Source: Caldithrix abyssi DSM 13497 (GTDB lineage: Bacteria; Calditrichota; Calditrichia; Calditrichales; Calditrichaceae). Taken from it: DNA of 64,000 bases. Within the stretch, counting starts at the first letter, position 1. Every line of letters starts with the position of its first letter. Of this stretch, positions 23,359 to 33,737 are shown piece after piece. The DNA lies in contig NZ_CP018099.1 of the NCBI RefSeq assembly GCF_001886815.1, positions 1,052,501 to 1,116,500 on the forward strand, in the 5' to 3' direction. A model generated the notes under the pieces. It ran no database searches. It was not told the DNA's origin and saw nothing but the letters and a program-made list of their open reading frames with translations. Position numbers and translations under genes: made by a program.

Positions 23359-23667
23359 GTGGCTAATCAAAAAATAAGAATCAGGTTAAAGGCATACGAT
23401 CATAATTTGATCGACAAATCTGCAGATAAGATCATCCGTACAGCCAAAGCCACCGGTGCGGTAATTTCCGGGCCGATTCCTCTGCCCACAGACCGCACGG
23501 TTTATACCGTTTTACGGTCGCCGCACGTTAACAAAAAGTCGAGAGAGCAGTTTGAAACACGAATTCATAAACGATTAATCGATATTTTAAATGCTACCGG
23601 TAAAACAGTGGATGCACTGATGAAATTAGAGTTACCGGCTGGTGTGGACATAGAAATAAAAACCTGA
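23359..23667 (+). CDS. rpsJ: 30S ribosomal protein S10
   Basis: 102 residues, the usual length, with '[20 protein letters not shown]' and '[20 protein letters not shown]'. It acts in the 30S head and also pairs with NusB in antitermination. First gene of the S10 group, 19 bases after tuf. Confidence 0.97.
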   Translation: MANQKIRIRLKAYDHNLIDKSADKIIRTAKATGAVISGPIPLPTDRTVYTVLRSPHVNKKSREQFETRIHKRLIDILNATGKTVDALMKLELPAGVDIEIKT

Positions 23668-23689
23668 TAAGCAAGCTTCGGAGTGAGTA

Positions 23690-24310
23690 ATGGCTGGTAT
23701 TTTAGGATACAAAATAGGAATGACGCAGATCTTTGATGAGAACGGTCTGGTGGTGCCGGTTACGGTTGTAAAGGCCGGGCCCTGTTATGTTACCCAGATC
23801 AAGACCAAAGAGGCTGACGGATACGATTCTGTTCAGCTGGCCTTTGGCGACATTAAAGAAAAGCGTGTTACAAAGCCTCTGCTTGGACATTTTAAAAAGG
23901 CCGGTGTTAAACCAAAACGTCATCTCGTAGAGTTCGACTTTGGAGCCGATCACGGACTCAAGGTAGGCGATGAGATTAAAGTTGATGTTTTGAAGCCAGG
24001 TTCTTTTGTTAAAGTTTCCGGTAAAACCAAAGGGAAGGGCTTCCAGGGCGTAGTAAAACGTCATGGATTTGGAGGCGGCCCTAAAACGCATGGTCAGTCC
24101 GACCGTTTACGCGCTCCCGGTTCAATCGGTCAAAGTTCATATCCCTCAAGAGTGTTCAAGGGAATGAAGATGGCCGGAAGAATGGGTGGTAAACGTCATA
24201 CGCTGGTTAATGTAAAAGTTGTAAAAGTTGATCCGGAAAACAATTTGCTGTTCCTTAAAGGGGCAGTGCCTGGCGCCCGGAATACTTTGGTAGAAATTAG
24301 AACTAAATAA
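23690..24310 (+). CDS. rplC: 50S ribosomal protein L3
   Basis: 206 residues. '[17 protein letters not shown]' at the N-terminus and the extended loop '[19 protein letters not shown]' and '[20 protein letters not shown]' that reaches the peptidyl-transferase centre. The Gln in the THGQS motif is the usual PrmB methylation site. Early 50S assembly protein. Confidence 0.97.
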   Translation: MAGILGYKIGMTQIFDENGLVVPVTVVKAGPCYVTQIKTKEADGYDSVQLAFGDIKEKRVTKPLLGHFKKAGVKPKRHLVEFDFGADHGLKVGDEIKVDVLKPGSFVKVSGKTKGKGFQGVVKRHGFGGGPKTHGQSDRLRAPGSIGQSSYPSRVFKGMKMAGRMGGKRHTLVNVKVVKVDPENNLLFLKGAVPGARNTLVEIRTK

Positions 24311-24327
24311 GCTGGAACAGGTGCATC

Positions 24328-24957
24328 ATGAAGGTAAGTGTTTACGGAATAGACGGTCAAAAAACAAATACAAGCGTTGAATTGAATGACGCGGTCTTTG
24401 GCATTAAGCCCAATGACCATGTGATCTGGTTAGATGTGAAAGCCATTCTGGCCAACAGAAGGCAGGGCACCCACGCCACCAAAAACCGTTCTGCGGTTGC
24501 AGGCGGCGGAAAAAAACCGTTTCGTCAAAAGGGAACGGGCCGTGCGCGTCAGGGTACCATTCGTGCGCCGCATATGGTCGGCGGTGGACGCGTCTTTGGG
24601 CCTCATCCGCGTGATTATTCGCAAAAGGTTAATAAAAAGGTAAAACAGTTGGCGCGGCGTTCGGCGCTTTCGTACAAAGCCAAAGAAAATAAGATACTGG
24701 TAGTGCAGGACTTTAATTACGAAAAGCCTTCTACCAAAAATATGGTGAATTTGTTAAGTAATTTGAATCTTGAAGGCAAAAAAGTGCTGATTTGCACCAG
24801 CGAATATGCGCCCACGCTGGTTAAATCTGCCGCTAATTTGTACCAGGTAGAAGTTCGCGAGTCTGTTACGTTTTCGACGTACGATGTGTTAAAGGCCGAT
24901 ACGGTAATTTTTCAGGAAGGCGCTGTCAAAAAAGTTAATGAGGTACTGGCCAAATGA
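24328..24957 (+). CDS. rplD: 50S ribosomal protein L4
   Basis: 209 residues. The internal loop with 'NRRQGTHATKNRSAVAGGGK' and 'RARQGTIRAPHMVGGGRVFG' lines the peptide exit tunnel. The stop codon overlaps the rplW start (ATGA at 24954-24957), indicating coupled translation. Confidence 0.97.
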   Translation: MKVSVYGIDGQKTNTSVELNDAVFGIKPNDHVIWLDVKAILANRRQGTHATKNRSAVAGGGKKPFRQKGTGRARQGTIRAPHMVGGGRVFGPHPRDYSQKVNKKVKQLARRSALSYKAKENKILVVQDFNYEKPSTKNMVNLLSNLNLEGKKVLICTSEYAPTLVKSAANLYQVEVRESVTFSTYDVLKADTVIFQEGAVKKVNEVLAK

Positions 24958-25253
24958 AAGAGAAACAGATATTAATTGCACCGGTATTCACCGAAAAAAT
25001 GGCCCGTTTGCAAGACGAAGAAAACAAATACGCATTTAAAGTTAATTTAAATGCCAATAAAATTGAGATTAAGCAAGCGGTTGAAAAAAAGTTCGGCGTA
25101 AAAGTCAAATCTGTGCGAACGATGGTGGTTTATGGCAAAAAACGTACCCAGCTCACGCGAGCCGGGCGTTTTGAAGGCCGCCGTCCAACATGGAAAAAAG
25201 CCATTGTGACCTTACACGAAGGTGAAACAATCGATCTATTTACTAATGCTTAA
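24954..25253 (+). CDS. rplW: 50S ribosomal protein L23
   Basis: 99 residues, '[14 protein letters not shown]' then '[27 protein letters not shown]', the standard L23 fold region. It sits at the tunnel exit and docks trigger factor and SRP. It overlaps rplD by four bases. Confidence 0.96.
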   Translation: MKEKQILIAPVFTEKMARLQDEENKYAFKVNLNANKIEIKQAVEKKFGVKVKSVRTMVVYGKKRTQLTRAGRFEGRRPTWKKAIVTLHEGETIDLFTNA

Positions 25254-25273
25254 TATGCGAGTGGAGTAGTCTG

Positions 25274-26098
25274 ATGGGAATCAAAACATTTAAGCCAATA
25301 ACACCAACACTGCGATTTAAGACGGTCAGTGATTTTGCAGAAATTACGACCGACAAGCCCTATCGCCCATTGTTGGCGCCGTTGAAGAAGTCTGGCGGCC
25401 GGAATAATATGGGGCGTATTACTTCACGGCATCGTGGAGGCGGTCATAAACGTAAATATCGTATTATTGATTTTAAGCGAGATAAAAGAGACATCCCGGC
25501 CACGGTGGAAACGATCGAATACGATCCAAATCGCACCGCCCGTATTGCGCTTGTTAAGTACGCCGATGGCGAACGGCGCTACATTCTGGCTCCGGATGGC
25601 TTGAAGGTAGGCGATAAAGTAATGGCCGGAGAAAATGCCGAAATACGCATTGGCAACGCCCTGCCGATGGAAAAGATACCGGTTGGTTTAACTATTCATG
25701 CCATTGAATTGCGCGAAAAGAAAGGCGCCCAACTGGTGCGCAGCGCGGGTACTTCGGCTCAGCTTGCCGCCAAAGAGGGCAAATGGGCGCTGGTTAAATT
25801 ACCATCCGGAGAAATGCGTAAAATTCATGCGCGTTGTTACGCCACTATTGGCCAGGTTTCTAATATCGATCACATGAACATTTCCCTTGGCAAGGCGGGA
25901 CGTTCTCGCTGGCTGGGACGCAGACCGCATGTGCGCGGTGTGGCCATGAACCCCATTGATCATCCCATGGGCGGCGGCGAAGGTAAAACTTCCGGCGGTC
26001 GTCATCCGGTTTCTCCGTGGGGACAGCTGGCCAAAGGTTTTAAAACACGTAAAAAGAACAAAAAGTCCGATGCTTTTATTGTAAAGCGTCGTAAATAA
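25274..26098 (+). CDS. rplB: 50S ribosomal protein L2
   Basis: 274 residues. '[22 protein letters not shown]' region near 55-76 and the catalytic-centre loop '[20 protein letters not shown]' near 222-241, containing the conserved His. Required for subunit joining and peptidyl transfer. Confidence 0.98.
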   Translation: MGIKTFKPITPTLRFKTVSDFAEITTDKPYRPLLAPLKKSGGRNNMGRITSRHRGGGHKRKYRIIDFKRDKRDIPATVETIEYDPNRTARIALVKYADGERRYILAPDGLKVGDKVMAGENAEIRIGNALPMEKIPVGLTIHAIELREKKGAQLVRSAGTSAQLAAKEGKWALVKLPSGEMRKIHARCYATIGQVSNIDHMNISLGKAGRSRWLGRRPHVRGVAMNPIDHPMGGGEGKTSGGRHPVSPWGQLAKGFKTRKKNKKSDAFIVKRRK

Positions 26099-26115
26099 AT
26101 GGAGAGAGTGTACGC

Positions 26116-26403
26116 ATGGCTAGATCGGTAAAAAAAGGACCTTATATTGATCAAAGCTTAATGAAGAAAATTCAGAAGCTTAATGAAGAAGGTAAAAAAG
26201 TCGTTGTCAAAACTTGGGCACGGCGCAGCATTATTCCGCCAGATTTTGTAGGGCATACCATTGCCGTTCACAATGGACACAAGTTTGTTCCAGTGTACAT
26301 TAGTGAAAACATGGTGGGTCACAAACTTGGTGAATTTGCCCCGACACGTACGTTTAGAGGTCATGGCGGTAAATTAGCGGAAAGAATGAGCCGCGTAAGA
26401 TAA
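26116..26403 (+). CDS. rpsS: 30S ribosomal protein S19
   Basis: 95 residues: '[19 protein letters not shown]', '[22 protein letters not shown]' and '[18 protein letters not shown]'. A head protein that contacts S13 and tRNA. Two bases separate it from the earliest rplV start. Confidence 0.97.
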   Translation: MARSVKKGPYIDQSLMKKIQKLNEEGKKVVVKTWARRSIIPPDFVGHTIAVHNGHKFVPVYISENMVGHKLGEFAPTRTFRGHGGKLAERMSRVR

Positions 26404-26417
26404 AGATGGAGTATATG

Positions 26418-26762
26418 ATGGAAGCTGTTGCAAAAACCAAATATGTTCGGATTTCACCACGTAAAATGCGTCAGGTTTTGCAGTTGGTTAAAGGAAAGAC
26501 GGTAGAGGACGCGCTGGATATCTTGTATTTTACCAACAAGCGCGCCGCCGAACCAATTGCCAAAACCATTAAATCGGCTTTTGCGAATTTAGGCAATAAA
26601 GAAGAAGGCAAACGCATTGACATGCGTGATGTGTTAATTAAAAATGCCTATGTTAATGGCGGGCCCACGTTAAAGCGTCTTCGTCCGATGTCAATGGGGC
26701 GCGCAGGGCGGATCAGAAAGCGCACATCGCATTTAACTATAGTGGTTGAACATTCGAGTTAA
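26418..26762 (+). CDS. rplV: 50S ribosomal protein L22
   Basis: 114 residues from the third of three in-frame ATGs (26406, 26415, 26418). The ggag at 26408-26411 lies 6 bases before 26418 and overlaps the first ATG, so 26418 is favoured. The body shows 'TKYVRISPRKMRQVLQLVKG' and the C-terminal hairpin 'KRLRPMSMGRAGRIRKRTSH', which lines the exit tunnel. Confidence 0.93.
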   Translation: MEAVAKTKYVRISPRKMRQVLQLVKGKTVEDALDILYFTNKRAAEPIAKTIKSAFANLGNKEEGKRIDMRDVLIKNAYVNGGPTLKRLRPMSMGRAGRIRKRTSHLTIVVEHSS

Positions 26763-26786
26763 CCGATAAATAAAGGAGAATCAGGT

Positions 26787-27422
26787 TTGGGACAAAAGAC
26801 AAATCCGATCGGTTTACGCCTGGGGATTATTAAATCCTGGAACAGTAGCTGGTTCGATCAAAAAAATTACGCTGAAAAATTGCACGAAGATTTAAAAATC
26901 CGCAATTATATCCGCAAGCGTCTGGATAAAGCGTCGGTATCGAAAATTGAAATCGAACGCACGGCCAAGCGGGTAACCATAAGCATCCATACGGCTCGTC
27001 CAGGAATTGTGATCGGTAAAAAGGGCGCGGAAGTTGACAAGCTGAGAGAAGAGTTGCGCTCTTTGACAAAAAAAGAAATACAGATTAATATTAATGAAAT
27101 AAAGAAGCCCGAGTTAGACGCCTATCTGGTAGCGGAAAACATCGCACGGCAAATCGAAGGCAAAGTGAGCTGGCGGCGTGCCATGAAAAAGGCGATTACC
27201 GCGGCCATGCGTTTAGGCGCAGAAGGAATTAAAATTATGTGCTCCGGACGTTTGGGCGGCGCCGAAATGGCCCGTACCGAAATGTACAAAGACGGCCGAA
27301 TCCCCCTGCATACCCTGCGCGCCGATGTGGATTATGCGCAGTATGATGCGGTTACCACATACGGAACGATTGGGATTAAGGTCTGGATTTTTCACGGAGA
27401 AGTTATTGGTAAGGTTCTGTAG
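26787..27422 (+). CDS. rpsC: 30S ribosomal protein S3
   Basis: 211 residues from a TTG start with 'aaaggag' upstream. Begins '[14 protein letters not shown]', has the KH domain with '[20 protein letters not shown]' and the C-terminal '[25 protein letters not shown]'. Forms the mRNA entry channel and helicase with S4 and S5. Confidence 0.97.
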   Translation: MGQKTNPIGLRLGIIKSWNSSWFDQKNYAEKLHEDLKIRNYIRKRLDKASVSKIEIERTAKRVTISIHTARPGIVIGKKGAEVDKLREELRSLTKKEIQININEIKKPELDAYLVAENIARQIEGKVSWRRAMKKAITAAMRLGAEGIKIMCSGRLGGAEMARTEMYKDGRIPLHTLRADVDYAQYDAVTTYGTIGIKVWIFHGEVIGKVL

Positions 27423-27443
27423 CAGAGAGTAGGAGTTGTTCTC

Positions 27444-27851
27444 ATGTTAATGCCCAAAAGAGTAAAATATCGTAAGCAACAACGCGGCCGAATGAAGGGC
27501 AATGCACAGTCCGGCCATTACATCGCTTTTGGTAAATACGGTTTAAAAGCCATGGAGCCGGCCTGGATAACCAGCCGGCAGATAGAAGCTGCACGTGTTG
27601 CCATTACGCGTCACATTCGTCGTGGCGGAAAAGTGTGGATTAGAATTTTTCCGGATAAGCCCGTTACCAAAAAGCCGGCTGAAACGCGCATGGGAAAAGG
27701 TAAGGGCTCGCCCGAATATTGGGTGGCTGTGGTCAGGCCAGGTCGCATATTATTTGAATTGGAAGGCGTTTCTGAACAGCTGGCCAAAGAAGCCATGCGT
27801 CTGGCATCCCATAAATTGCCCATCAAAACTAAATTTGTGGTTAGCGAATAG
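27444..27851 (+). CDS. rplP: 50S ribosomal protein L16
   Basis: 135 residues beginning '[19 protein letters not shown]', exactly the family start, so the first ATG is kept, with aggag 8 bases upstream. Contains '[21 protein letters not shown]'. Binds the A-site region of 23S rRNA. Confidence 0.97.
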   Translation: MLMPKRVKYRKQQRGRMKGNAQSGHYIAFGKYGLKAMEPAWITSRQIEAARVAITRHIRRGGKVWIRIFPDKPVTKKPAETRMGKGKGSPEYWVAVVRPGRILFELEGVSEQLAKEAMRLASHKLPIKTKFVVSE

Positions 27852-27867
27852 CGGGAGAATGTGAGCG

Positions 27868-28077
27868 ATGAAGAGCAAAGAAGATTTGAAGGGCTTAACT
27901 CTGGACGAGTTGAAGGCAAAATTAGAAGAGGCAAAAGAAGAGTACGAAAACCTTTTATTGCAAAAAGCAACTCACGAATTGTCGAATCCGTTGCGCATCC
28001 GCACGGTTCGTCGCGAAATTGCCAGAATTAAGACTTTTATTAGACAACATGAATTAGGAATTATTCAACAAAAGTAG
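27868..28077 (+). CDS. rpmC: 50S ribosomal protein L29
   Basis: 69 residues, two-helix coiled protein: 'LTLDELKAKLEEAKEEYENL' and 'LRIRTVRREIARIKTFIRQHE'. Located at the exit tunnel rim beside L23. Confidence 0.95.
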   Translation: MKSKEDLKGLTLDELKAKLEEAKEEYENLLLQKATHELSNPLRIRTVRREIARIKTFIRQHELGIIQQK

Positions 28078-28087
28078 TGGGTAAACT

Positions 28088-28348
28088 ATGGAAACAAAAC
28101 GTGGATTGCGAAAAGTTCGAATCGGAACTGTAGTCAGCAATAAAATGGATAAAACGATCACTGTGGCGGTTGAGCGTCGTTTCAGGCATCCGATCTACGG
28201 TAAATTTGTCAAAAAGACGACTAAATTTAAAGCTCATGACGAAAAGAATGAGTGCAGCGAAGGTGATGTAGTAAAGATTATGGAAACCAGGCCGTTCAGC
28301 AAAACAAAACGCTGGCGTCTTGTTGAAATCGTAGAAAAAGTGAAATAG
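28088..28348 (+). CDS. rpsQ: 30S ribosomal protein S17
   Basis: 86 residues: '[19 protein letters not shown]' and '[23 protein letters not shown]', then '[17 protein letters not shown]'. Primary 16S rRNA-binding OB-fold protein. Ten bases after rpmC. Confidence 0.97.
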   Translation: METKRGLRKVRIGTVVSNKMDKTITVAVERRFRHPIYGKFVKKTTKFKAHDEKNECSEGDVVKIMETRPFSKTKRWRLVEIVEKVK

Positions 28349-28359
28349 GGAAGCTGAAA

Positions 28360-28728
28360 ATGGTACAAGAATACACTAAACTCAACGTGGCAGACAATTC
28401 GGGTGCTCAAAAAGTAATGTGCATTCGTATTCTTGGGAGCTCTGGTAAAAAATACGGTACCATTGGCGACATCATTGTGGTTTCGGTTAAAAGCGCCATT
28501 CCTGGCGGTCAGGTTAAAAAAGGTGATGTGGCCAGAGCGGTAATTGTTCGTACAAAAAAAGAAATCCGTCGTCCTGATGGAACCTACATTCGCTTTGACG
28601 ATAATGCCGCTGTGTTGCTGGACAACCAGTTGGAACCCAGAGGAACCCGTATTTTCGGCCCGGTTGCCCGTGAACTACGCGAGAAACAATTTATGAAAAT
28701 TGTGTCTTTGGCACCTGAAGTATTGTAA
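28360..28728 (+). CDS. rplN: 50S ribosomal protein L14
   Basis: 122 residues, the invariant L14 length, with '[21 protein letters not shown]' and '[28 protein letters not shown]'-type ending. Contacts L19 and the inter-subunit bridge B8. Confidence 0.98.
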   Translation: MVQEYTKLNVADNSGAQKVMCIRILGSSGKKYGTIGDIIVVSVKSAIPGGQVKKGDVARAVIVRTKKEIRRPDGTYIRFDDNAAVLLDNQLEPRGTRIFGPVARELREKQFMKIVSLAPEVL

Positions 28729-28739
28729 ATTAAGACGGG

Positions 28740-29084
28740 ATGGAAAAGATGAAAATTCGTAAAGGCGATACGGTAAAAATTATCACCGGTTCTTACAAAG
28801 ATAAAGGGAAAATCGGTAAAGTATTAAAAGTTTTCCCTGATAAAAATCGAATTATTGTGGAAGGTGTGAACCTGGTTAAACGTCACATGCGCCCCACACA
28901 AAAATTACCGCAGGGCGGCATTGTGGAAAAAGAAGCGCCGATCCATGTTTCCAATGTGATGTACTACAATACCAAATTCAATACCACAACACGCATTGGT
29001 TACAAATATTTAGATGACGGCAGTAAAGTGCGTTATTGTAAGAATCCCGAATGTCAGGGTGAAATCATTCCTGATAATGAATAG
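28740..29084 (+). CDS. rplX: 50S ribosomal protein L24
   Basis: Up to 114 residues. KOW motif '[26 protein letters not shown]', then '[23 protein letters not shown]'. Either ATG 28740 or ATG 28749 could be the start; the second would give the usual 'MKIRKGD' N-terminus. The last residues contain '[16 protein letters not shown]' with two cysteines, an unusual tail. Confidence 0.94.
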   Translation: MEKMKIRKGDTVKIITGSYKDKGKIGKVLKVFPDKNRIIVEGVNLVKRHMRPTQKLPQGGIVEKEAPIHVSNVMYYNTKFNTTTRIGYKYLDDGSKVRYCKNPECQGEIIPDNE

Positions 29085-29102
29085 CGATGATGGAGTAGAA
29101 CA

Positions 29103-29657
29103 ATGGCAGATTATTATCCGAGATTATTAGAGAAATATCAAAAAGAAGTGGTCCCGCACTTGCAAAAAAAGTTCGGGTACAAAAACATCCACGAAGTACC
29201 TAAACTGGTTAAGATCAGTGTGAATGCAGGTGTTGGCGAGGCCATTCAAGACCCCAAGGCCCTGGAAGGCGCGCTAAACGATCTGGCGGTGATTACCGGA
29301 CAAAAACCCGTTGTAACTAAAGCGCGCAAATCGATATCTAACTTCAAATTGCGCCAGGGTATGAAAATTGGCGCCAGGGTTACCTTACGCCACTGGTACA
29401 TGTGGGAGTTTCTGGATCGTTTTATTTCCGTTGCCGTTCCGCGCATCCGTGACTTTAGAGGATTTTCGGACAAATCTTTTGACGGGCGTGGAAATTATTC
29501 TCTGGGCGTGCGTGAGCAAATCATCTTCCCGGAGATCAACGTGGATAATGTGGATAAAATCCGCGGATTTGATATTACCTTCGTAACCACCGCCAAAACA
29601 GACGAAGAAGGTTACGAACTGTTAAAAGAATTAGGTTTTCCATTTAGAAAGAAATAA
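29103..29657 (+). CDS. rplE: 50S ribosomal protein L5
   Basis: 184 residues: '[21 protein letters not shown]', '[26 protein letters not shown]' and '[23 protein letters not shown]'. Binds 5S rRNA and P-site tRNA. Confidence 0.97.
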   Translation: MADYYPRLLEKYQKEVVPHLQKKFGYKNIHEVPKLVKISVNAGVGEAIQDPKALEGALNDLAVITGQKPVVTKARKSISNFKLRQGMKIGARVTLRHWYMWEFLDRFISVAVPRIRDFRGFSDKSFDGRGNYSLGVREQIIFPEINVDNVDKIRGFDITFVTTAKTDEEGYELLKELGFPFRKK

Positions 29658-29681
29658 CTCAAAAAGGGTGAGGTATCAGGT

Positions 29682-29867
29682 TTGGCACGTAAAGCGTTAA
29701 TAGTTAAACAAAGGCGGAAACAAAAGTTTAAAGTGCGTGAGTACAACCGTTGTCAGCGTTGTGGAAGACCACGCGCCTACTACAGAAAATTTGGTTTGTG
29801 CAGAATTTGTTTTCGTGAATTAGCCCTTCAGGGCGAAATACCCGGCGTAATCAAAGCGAGCTGGTAG
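29682..29867 (+). CDS. rpsN: 30S ribosomal protein S14, zinc-binding (type Z)
   Basis: 61 residues from a TTG start: '[16 protein letters not shown]' and a zinc ribbon formed by Cys24/Cys27 and Cys40/Cys43 ('[20 protein letters not shown]'). The short zinc form of S14 fits the family length of 61. Confidence 0.96.
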   Translation: MARKALIVKQRRKQKFKVREYNRCQRCGRPRAYYRKFGLCRICFRELALQGEIPGVIKASW

Positions 29868-29887
29868 TTGGAAAGGAGACTCAATAC

Positions 29888-30286
29888 ATGTCAATGACAG
29901 ATCCAATTGCAGATTATCTAACTCGCATTCGTAATGCCTTGCATGCGCGCCATAAATATGTGGACGTACCTGCTTCCAATTTAAAACGCAAAATGACGCG
30001 CATTTTATTAGAGCAGGGCTACATAAAAAAATACATCATTATTGATGATGGCAAGCAAGGCCTTATTAGAATCTGGCCTAAATATGACGAAAATGGTCAA
30101 CCGGTCATTACACATCTGGAACGTGTAAGCAAACCCGGACGTCGTATTTACGCCGATGTAGATAATTTGCCGCGCGTCATGAACAATTTAGGAATTGCCA
30201 TTTTAACAACATCCAAAGGTGTGATCACTGAACGACAGGCCAAACGGCTTAAGGTCGGCGGTGAGGTTTTATGTTACATCTGGTAA
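29888..30286 (+). CDS. rpsH: 30S ribosomal protein S8
   Basis: 132 residues. '[23 protein letters not shown]' and the C-terminal '[31 protein letters not shown]' pattern. Binds 16S helix 21 and in E. coli also represses spc mRNA; no target hairpin was sought successfully here. Confidence 0.97.
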   Translation: MSMTDPIADYLTRIRNALHARHKYVDVPASNLKRKMTRILLEQGYIKKYIIIDDGKQGLIRIWPKYDENGQPVITHLERVSKPGRRIYADVDNLPRVMNNLGIAILTTSKGVITERQAKRLKVGGEVLCYIW

Positions 30287-30304
30287 TGAATAGGAGAAGA
30301 TAAA

Positions 30305-30847
30305 GTGTCACGTATCGGAAAATTACCAGTTCCCATCCCGGAAAAGGTCACGGTTGATCTGCAGGAGAACAATTTTATCGTGGTAAAAGGCCCTAAAGGC
30401 CAGCTGCAACGTCAATTGCATCCAAAGATTAACGTTGAAATCAAAGACAATCAGGTTGTTGTGACGCGTAATGACGATTCAAAATTCAGCCGGTCATTAC
30501 ACGGTTTGACCAGACAGCTGGTTGCCAATATGGTCGAGGGCGTTGCAAAGGGTTTTACTAAAAAGTTGCAAATCATCGGCGTTGGATACCGCGCAGAATT
30601 AAAAGGTAAAAAATTGGTTTTAACGCTGGGATATTCTCATCCCATTATCTTTTCTGCGCCTGATTCCATTACGCTTTCAACGCCCAGTCAAACTGAAATT
30701 TTAGTGTCCGGGATAGATAAGGAACTTGTCGGTCTGGTGGCTGCCAAGATAAGAAGTTTTCGTAAACCCGAGCCTTATAAGGGCAAGGGCATTCGTTACG
30801 AAAATGAATATGTACGTCGTAAGGCAGGTAAGGCAGCAGGTAAATAA
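30305..30847 (+). CDS. rplF: 50S ribosomal protein L6
   Basis: 180 residues from a GTG start: 'MSRIGKLPVPIPEKVTVDL' and 'GVGYRAELKGKKLVLTLGYSHP', 'EPYKGKGIRYENEYVRRKAGK'. Two repeated alpha/beta domains; located near the factor-binding site. Confidence 0.97.
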   Translation: MSRIGKLPVPIPEKVTVDLQENNFIVVKGPKGQLQRQLHPKINVEIKDNQVVVTRNDDSKFSRSLHGLTRQLVANMVEGVAKGFTKKLQIIGVGYRAELKGKKLVLTLGYSHPIIFSAPDSITLSTPSQTEILVSGIDKELVGLVAAKIRSFRKPEPYKGKGIRYENEYVRRKAGKAAGK

Positions 30848-30864
30848 AGAATAGGGTGAGAGCG

Positions 30865-31203
30865 ATGTCCAGAAAAATAAGAAGAAAAAAGAAAGTGATC
30901 GGTACAGCCGAACGCCCAAGACTGGTTGTTTACCGTAGCAACAAATATTTGCATGCCCAGCTGGTTGACGATACTCAACCAAAGGTATTAATGGGTATGT
31001 TCGATAAAAGTAAAGTCGCGGTCGAAGCCGTAAAAGAAGGAAAGACCAAAGTAGAGCGGTCTAAAATATTGGGTAAGGTATTTGCCGAACAGGCCAAAAA
31101 GCTAAACATCAGCAAAATTGTATTTGATAGAAATGGCTATCACTACCATGGCCGTGTAAAAGCCTTTGCCGATGGTGCAAGAGAAGGTGGATTGGATTTT
31201 TAA
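30865..31203 (+). CDS. rplR: 50S ribosomal protein L18
   Basis: 112 residues from ATG 30865; a GTG at 30856 in the same frame is discounted because it lies inside the likely ribosome binding site 'agggtgag'. 'ERPRLVVYRSNKYLHAQLVDD' and 'FDRNGYHYHGRVKAFADGAREGGLDF'-type ending. Binds 5S rRNA. Confidence 0.95.
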   Translation: MSRKIRRKKKVIGTAERPRLVVYRSNKYLHAQLVDDTQPKVLMGMFDKSKVAVEAVKEGKTKVERSKILGKVFAEQAKKLNISKIVFDRNGYHYHGRVKAFADGAREGGLDF

Positions 31204-31220
31204 AATATTAGGAGATTGTT

Positions 31221-31727
31221 GTGGTTGAACGTATCAATCCAAGTGAATTAGAATTAAAAGAAAAAGTCATTCAGATTAATCGCGTTGCCAAAGTATTAAA
31301 AGGCGGCCGTCGCTTCTCTTTCAACGCCGTTGTGGTTGTGGGCGATGGTAAAGGCGTGGTCGGTTTGGGGCTCGGCAAGGCTAACGAAGTGATCAACGCC
31401 ATTGCCAAAGGCACCGAGCAGGCCAAAAAAAATCTGGTGCGTGTTTCTTTGATAAACGGAACCATTCCACATCCGGTTAAAAGCAAATACGGCGCTGCTT
31501 ATGTTGTGTTAAAACCGGCGGCTCCCGGTACCGGCGTAATTGCTGGCGGACCGGTGCGCGCCATTTGCGAAGCGGCTGGTATTACCGATATTTTAACCAA
31601 AAATGTTGGTTCCAATAATGTGCACAATGTGAGCAAGGCTACCTTTAACGCCTTAAAAGAAATGCGCAGCGCAGAAGACGTGGCAAAGAAAAGAGGAATT
31701 CCTCTTAAAAAAGTATTCCGTGGATAA
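31221..31727 (+). CDS. rpsE: 30S ribosomal protein S5
   Basis: 168 residues from a GTG start. '[23 protein letters not shown]' (double-stranded RNA-binding part), '[17 protein letters not shown]' and '[22 protein letters not shown]'. Works in decoding fidelity with S4. Confidence 0.97.
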   Translation: MVERINPSELELKEKVIQINRVAKVLKGGRRFSFNAVVVVGDGKGVVGLGLGKANEVINAIAKGTEQAKKNLVRVSLINGTIPHPVKSKYGAAYVVLKPAAPGTGVIAGGPVRAICEAAGITDILTKNVGSNNVHNVSKATFNALKEMRSAEDVAKKRGIPLKKVFRG

Positions 31728-31750
31728 AATTTTTGCAGGGAATGGAAATT

Positions 31751-31948
31751 ATGGCAAAGAAAAAAAGCGAAAAGAAAATAAGAATTACGCAGGTCAGAAG
31801 TTTGATCGGACGTCCGGAACCGCAAAGACGTACCATTAAAGCCCTGGGTTTAAGGAAAATGAATCACAGCGTTGAGCATGTGGCCACGCCCCAGATATTG
31901 GGAATGGTTAACAAGGTACGCCATCTGGTTAAAGTGGAAGAGCTTTAG
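31751..31948 (+). CDS. rpmD: 50S ribosomal protein L30
   Basis: 65 residues from ATG 31751, with aggga 9 bases upstream; an in-frame ATG at 31733 is less likely. '[26 protein letters not shown]' and '[24 protein letters not shown]'. The N-terminal lysine run MAKKKSEKK is slightly longer than usual. Confidence 0.95.
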   Translation: MAKKKSEKKIRITQVRSLIGRPEPQRRTIKALGLRKMNHSVEHVATPQILGMVNKVRHLVKVEEL

Positions 31949-31965
31949 GAAAGGAATAACAGGCG

Positions 31966-32406
31966 ATGAACTTAAGTCAATTACGTCCCGCAAAAGGCGC
32001 AACCAAAAACAGAAAACGCATCGGCCGTGGCGAAGGCTCCGGACAGGGTGTGACCGCCGGAAGAGGCAATAAAGGGTATCGCTCCCGTTCCGGCGCAAAA
32101 AGACGCGCCTGGTTCGAAGGCGGCCAGATGCCTTTACAACGTCGGTTGCCCAAATTCGGATTTAAAAATATTAATAAAGTAGTTTTTCAGGTGGTCAACG
32201 TAGGCGATCTGGCAAAAATAGCAGACCAGGAAACCATTACGAAAGAAGACTTGCTTAAAGCCGGTTTGATTCGTAAAAAGAATCAGCCCGTTAAATTGCT
32301 GGGCGACGGCGATATCGATCGCAAAATTAGTATCCAGGTCGATGCGGTAAGCAAATCGGCTAAAGAAAAAATCGAAAAAGTTGGAGGCGTAGTTACTTTA
32401 ACATGA
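31966..32406 (+). CDS. rplO: 50S ribosomal protein L15
   Basis: 146 residues. 'LRPAKGATKNRKRIGRGEGSG', then the glycine-rich 'GRGNKGYRSRSGAKRRAWFEGGQMPLQRRLPKFGF' type region. Its stop overlaps the secY start, so the two are translationally coupled. Confidence 0.97.
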   Translation: MNLSQLRPAKGATKNRKRIGRGEGSGQGVTAGRGNKGYRSRSGAKRRAWFEGGQMPLQRRLPKFGFKNINKVVFQVVNVGDLAKIADQETITKEDLLKAGLIRKKNQPVKLLGDGDIDRKISIQVDAVSKSAKEKIEKVGGVVTLT

Positions 32407-33731
32407 TGCTAGAAACGTTTCGAAATGTCTTTAAGATTGGCGATTTAAGAAGGAAAATCCTTTTTACTTTGATGATCCTGGGAATTGAACGGATTGGTAC
32501 GCATATTGTAACCCCGGGCATTGATACGGCCGTGCTTGCCGAAGGCTTCCGTGATTTGCAAAATACGTTGTTCGGCCTTTACGATCTTTTTGCCGGCGGC
32601 GCATTTAGTAAGGCAGCCATTTTTGGTCTGGGAATTATGCCTTACATTTCTGCGTCAATCATTATTCAGTTGTTGGGCGCCGTCATTCCGTATTTCCAGA
32701 AATTACAAAAAGAAGGCGAAGAAGGCCGTAAAAAGATTATGCAGTACACGCGCTACGGCACGTTATTGATCTCGGCCATGCAGTCTCTGGGTGTGGCCAT
32801 CTTTTTGCAGAGTATTCAACTTGCCGATGGACGTTTGGCCGTTCCCAATCCGGGAATTGGCTTTCAGCTGCTGACCATGATTTCCATGACCTCCGGCACC
32901 ATGCTCATTATGTGGCTTGGCGAGTTAATCGACCAGCACGGTATCGGAAATGGTATTTCGCTGATCATTTTTATCGGGATTATTGCCCGCTTTCCTGCGG
33001 CAATAATGGAAGAATATCAGCAGTTCTCCATTGGACAGCGCGGCCTTCTGGCTGAAATTATGTTGGTAGCCCTTGCTTTAGTGGTTATTTACTTTATCGT
33101 TCTGCTTACGCAGGGCACGCGCAAAATTCCGGTACAATATGCCAAACGCGTGGTCGGCCGTAAAGTGTATGGCGGTGTAAATACGCATTTTCCATTAAAG
33201 GTCAACACCGCTGGCGTAATGCCAATCATCTTTGCTCAGGCCATTATGTTTGTGCCATCGACCCTGCTGACCTTTTTACCGGACAGCGATTTCTTCCTTT
33301 CGCTGCAGCAGTTGTTTTCCATGGATTCCTGGTTCTACTGGATTGTGTACGGATTGATGATTGTTTTCTTTACTTACTTTTACACGGCCATCGCTTTGAA
33401 TCCGGTTGAAGTTGCCGAGAACCTGAAAAAACAGGGCGGTTTTATTCCTGGCGTTCGCCCTGGCAAAAAGACGCAGGAGTTTCTGGATAATATTTTAACC
33501 AGAATTACCTTGCCCTCGTCGATCTTTCTGGCTATCGTGGCCATTATTCCCGCCATGTTAGCCAAATGGGCAAAAATACCGTACAGTCTGGCCTCGTTTT
33601 ACGGCGGCACCGGACTGCTGATTATTGTCGGCGTTGCGCTTGACTTTTTACAGCAGGTCGAGTCGCATCTTTTCATGCGCCATTACGATGGCTTTATGAA
33701 GTCTGGACGGGTACGCGGCCGACGTGGTTAA
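32403..33731 (+). CDS. secY: protein translocase subunit SecY
   Basis: 442 residues with ten predicted membrane segments forming the Sec channel. Family motifs: 'LFAGGAFSKAAIFGLGIMPYI' early, 'GIGNGISLIIFIGI' in the middle, and the cytoplasmic 'PVQYAKRVVGRKVYGG' and 'GGFIPGVRPGKKT' loops that contact SecA and the ribosome. ATGATG gives two possible starts (32403 or 32406). It is followed directly by map; adk, often between them, is absent. Confidence 0.97.
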   Translation: MMLETFRNVFKIGDLRRKILFTLMILGIERIGTHIVTPGIDTAVLAEGFRDLQNTLFGLYDLFAGGAFSKAAIFGLGIMPYISASIIIQLLGAVIPYFQKLQKEGEEGRKKIMQYTRYGTLLISAMQSLGVAIFLQSIQLADGRLAVPNPGIGFQLLTMISMTSGTMLIMWLGELIDQHGIGNGISLIIFIGIIARFPAAIMEEYQQFSIGQRGLLAEIMLVALALVVIYFIVLLTQGTRKIPVQYAKRVVGRKVYGGVNTHFPLKVNTAGVMPIIFAQAIMFVPSTLLTFLPDSDFFLSLQQLFSMDSWFYWIVYGLMIVFFTYFYTAIALNPVEVAENLKKQGGFIPGVRPGKKTQEFLDNILTRITLPSSIFLAIVAIIPAMLAKWAKIPYSLASFYGGTGLLIIVGVALDFLQQVESHLFMRHYDGFMKSGRVRGRRG

Positions 33732-33737
33732 TGGAGT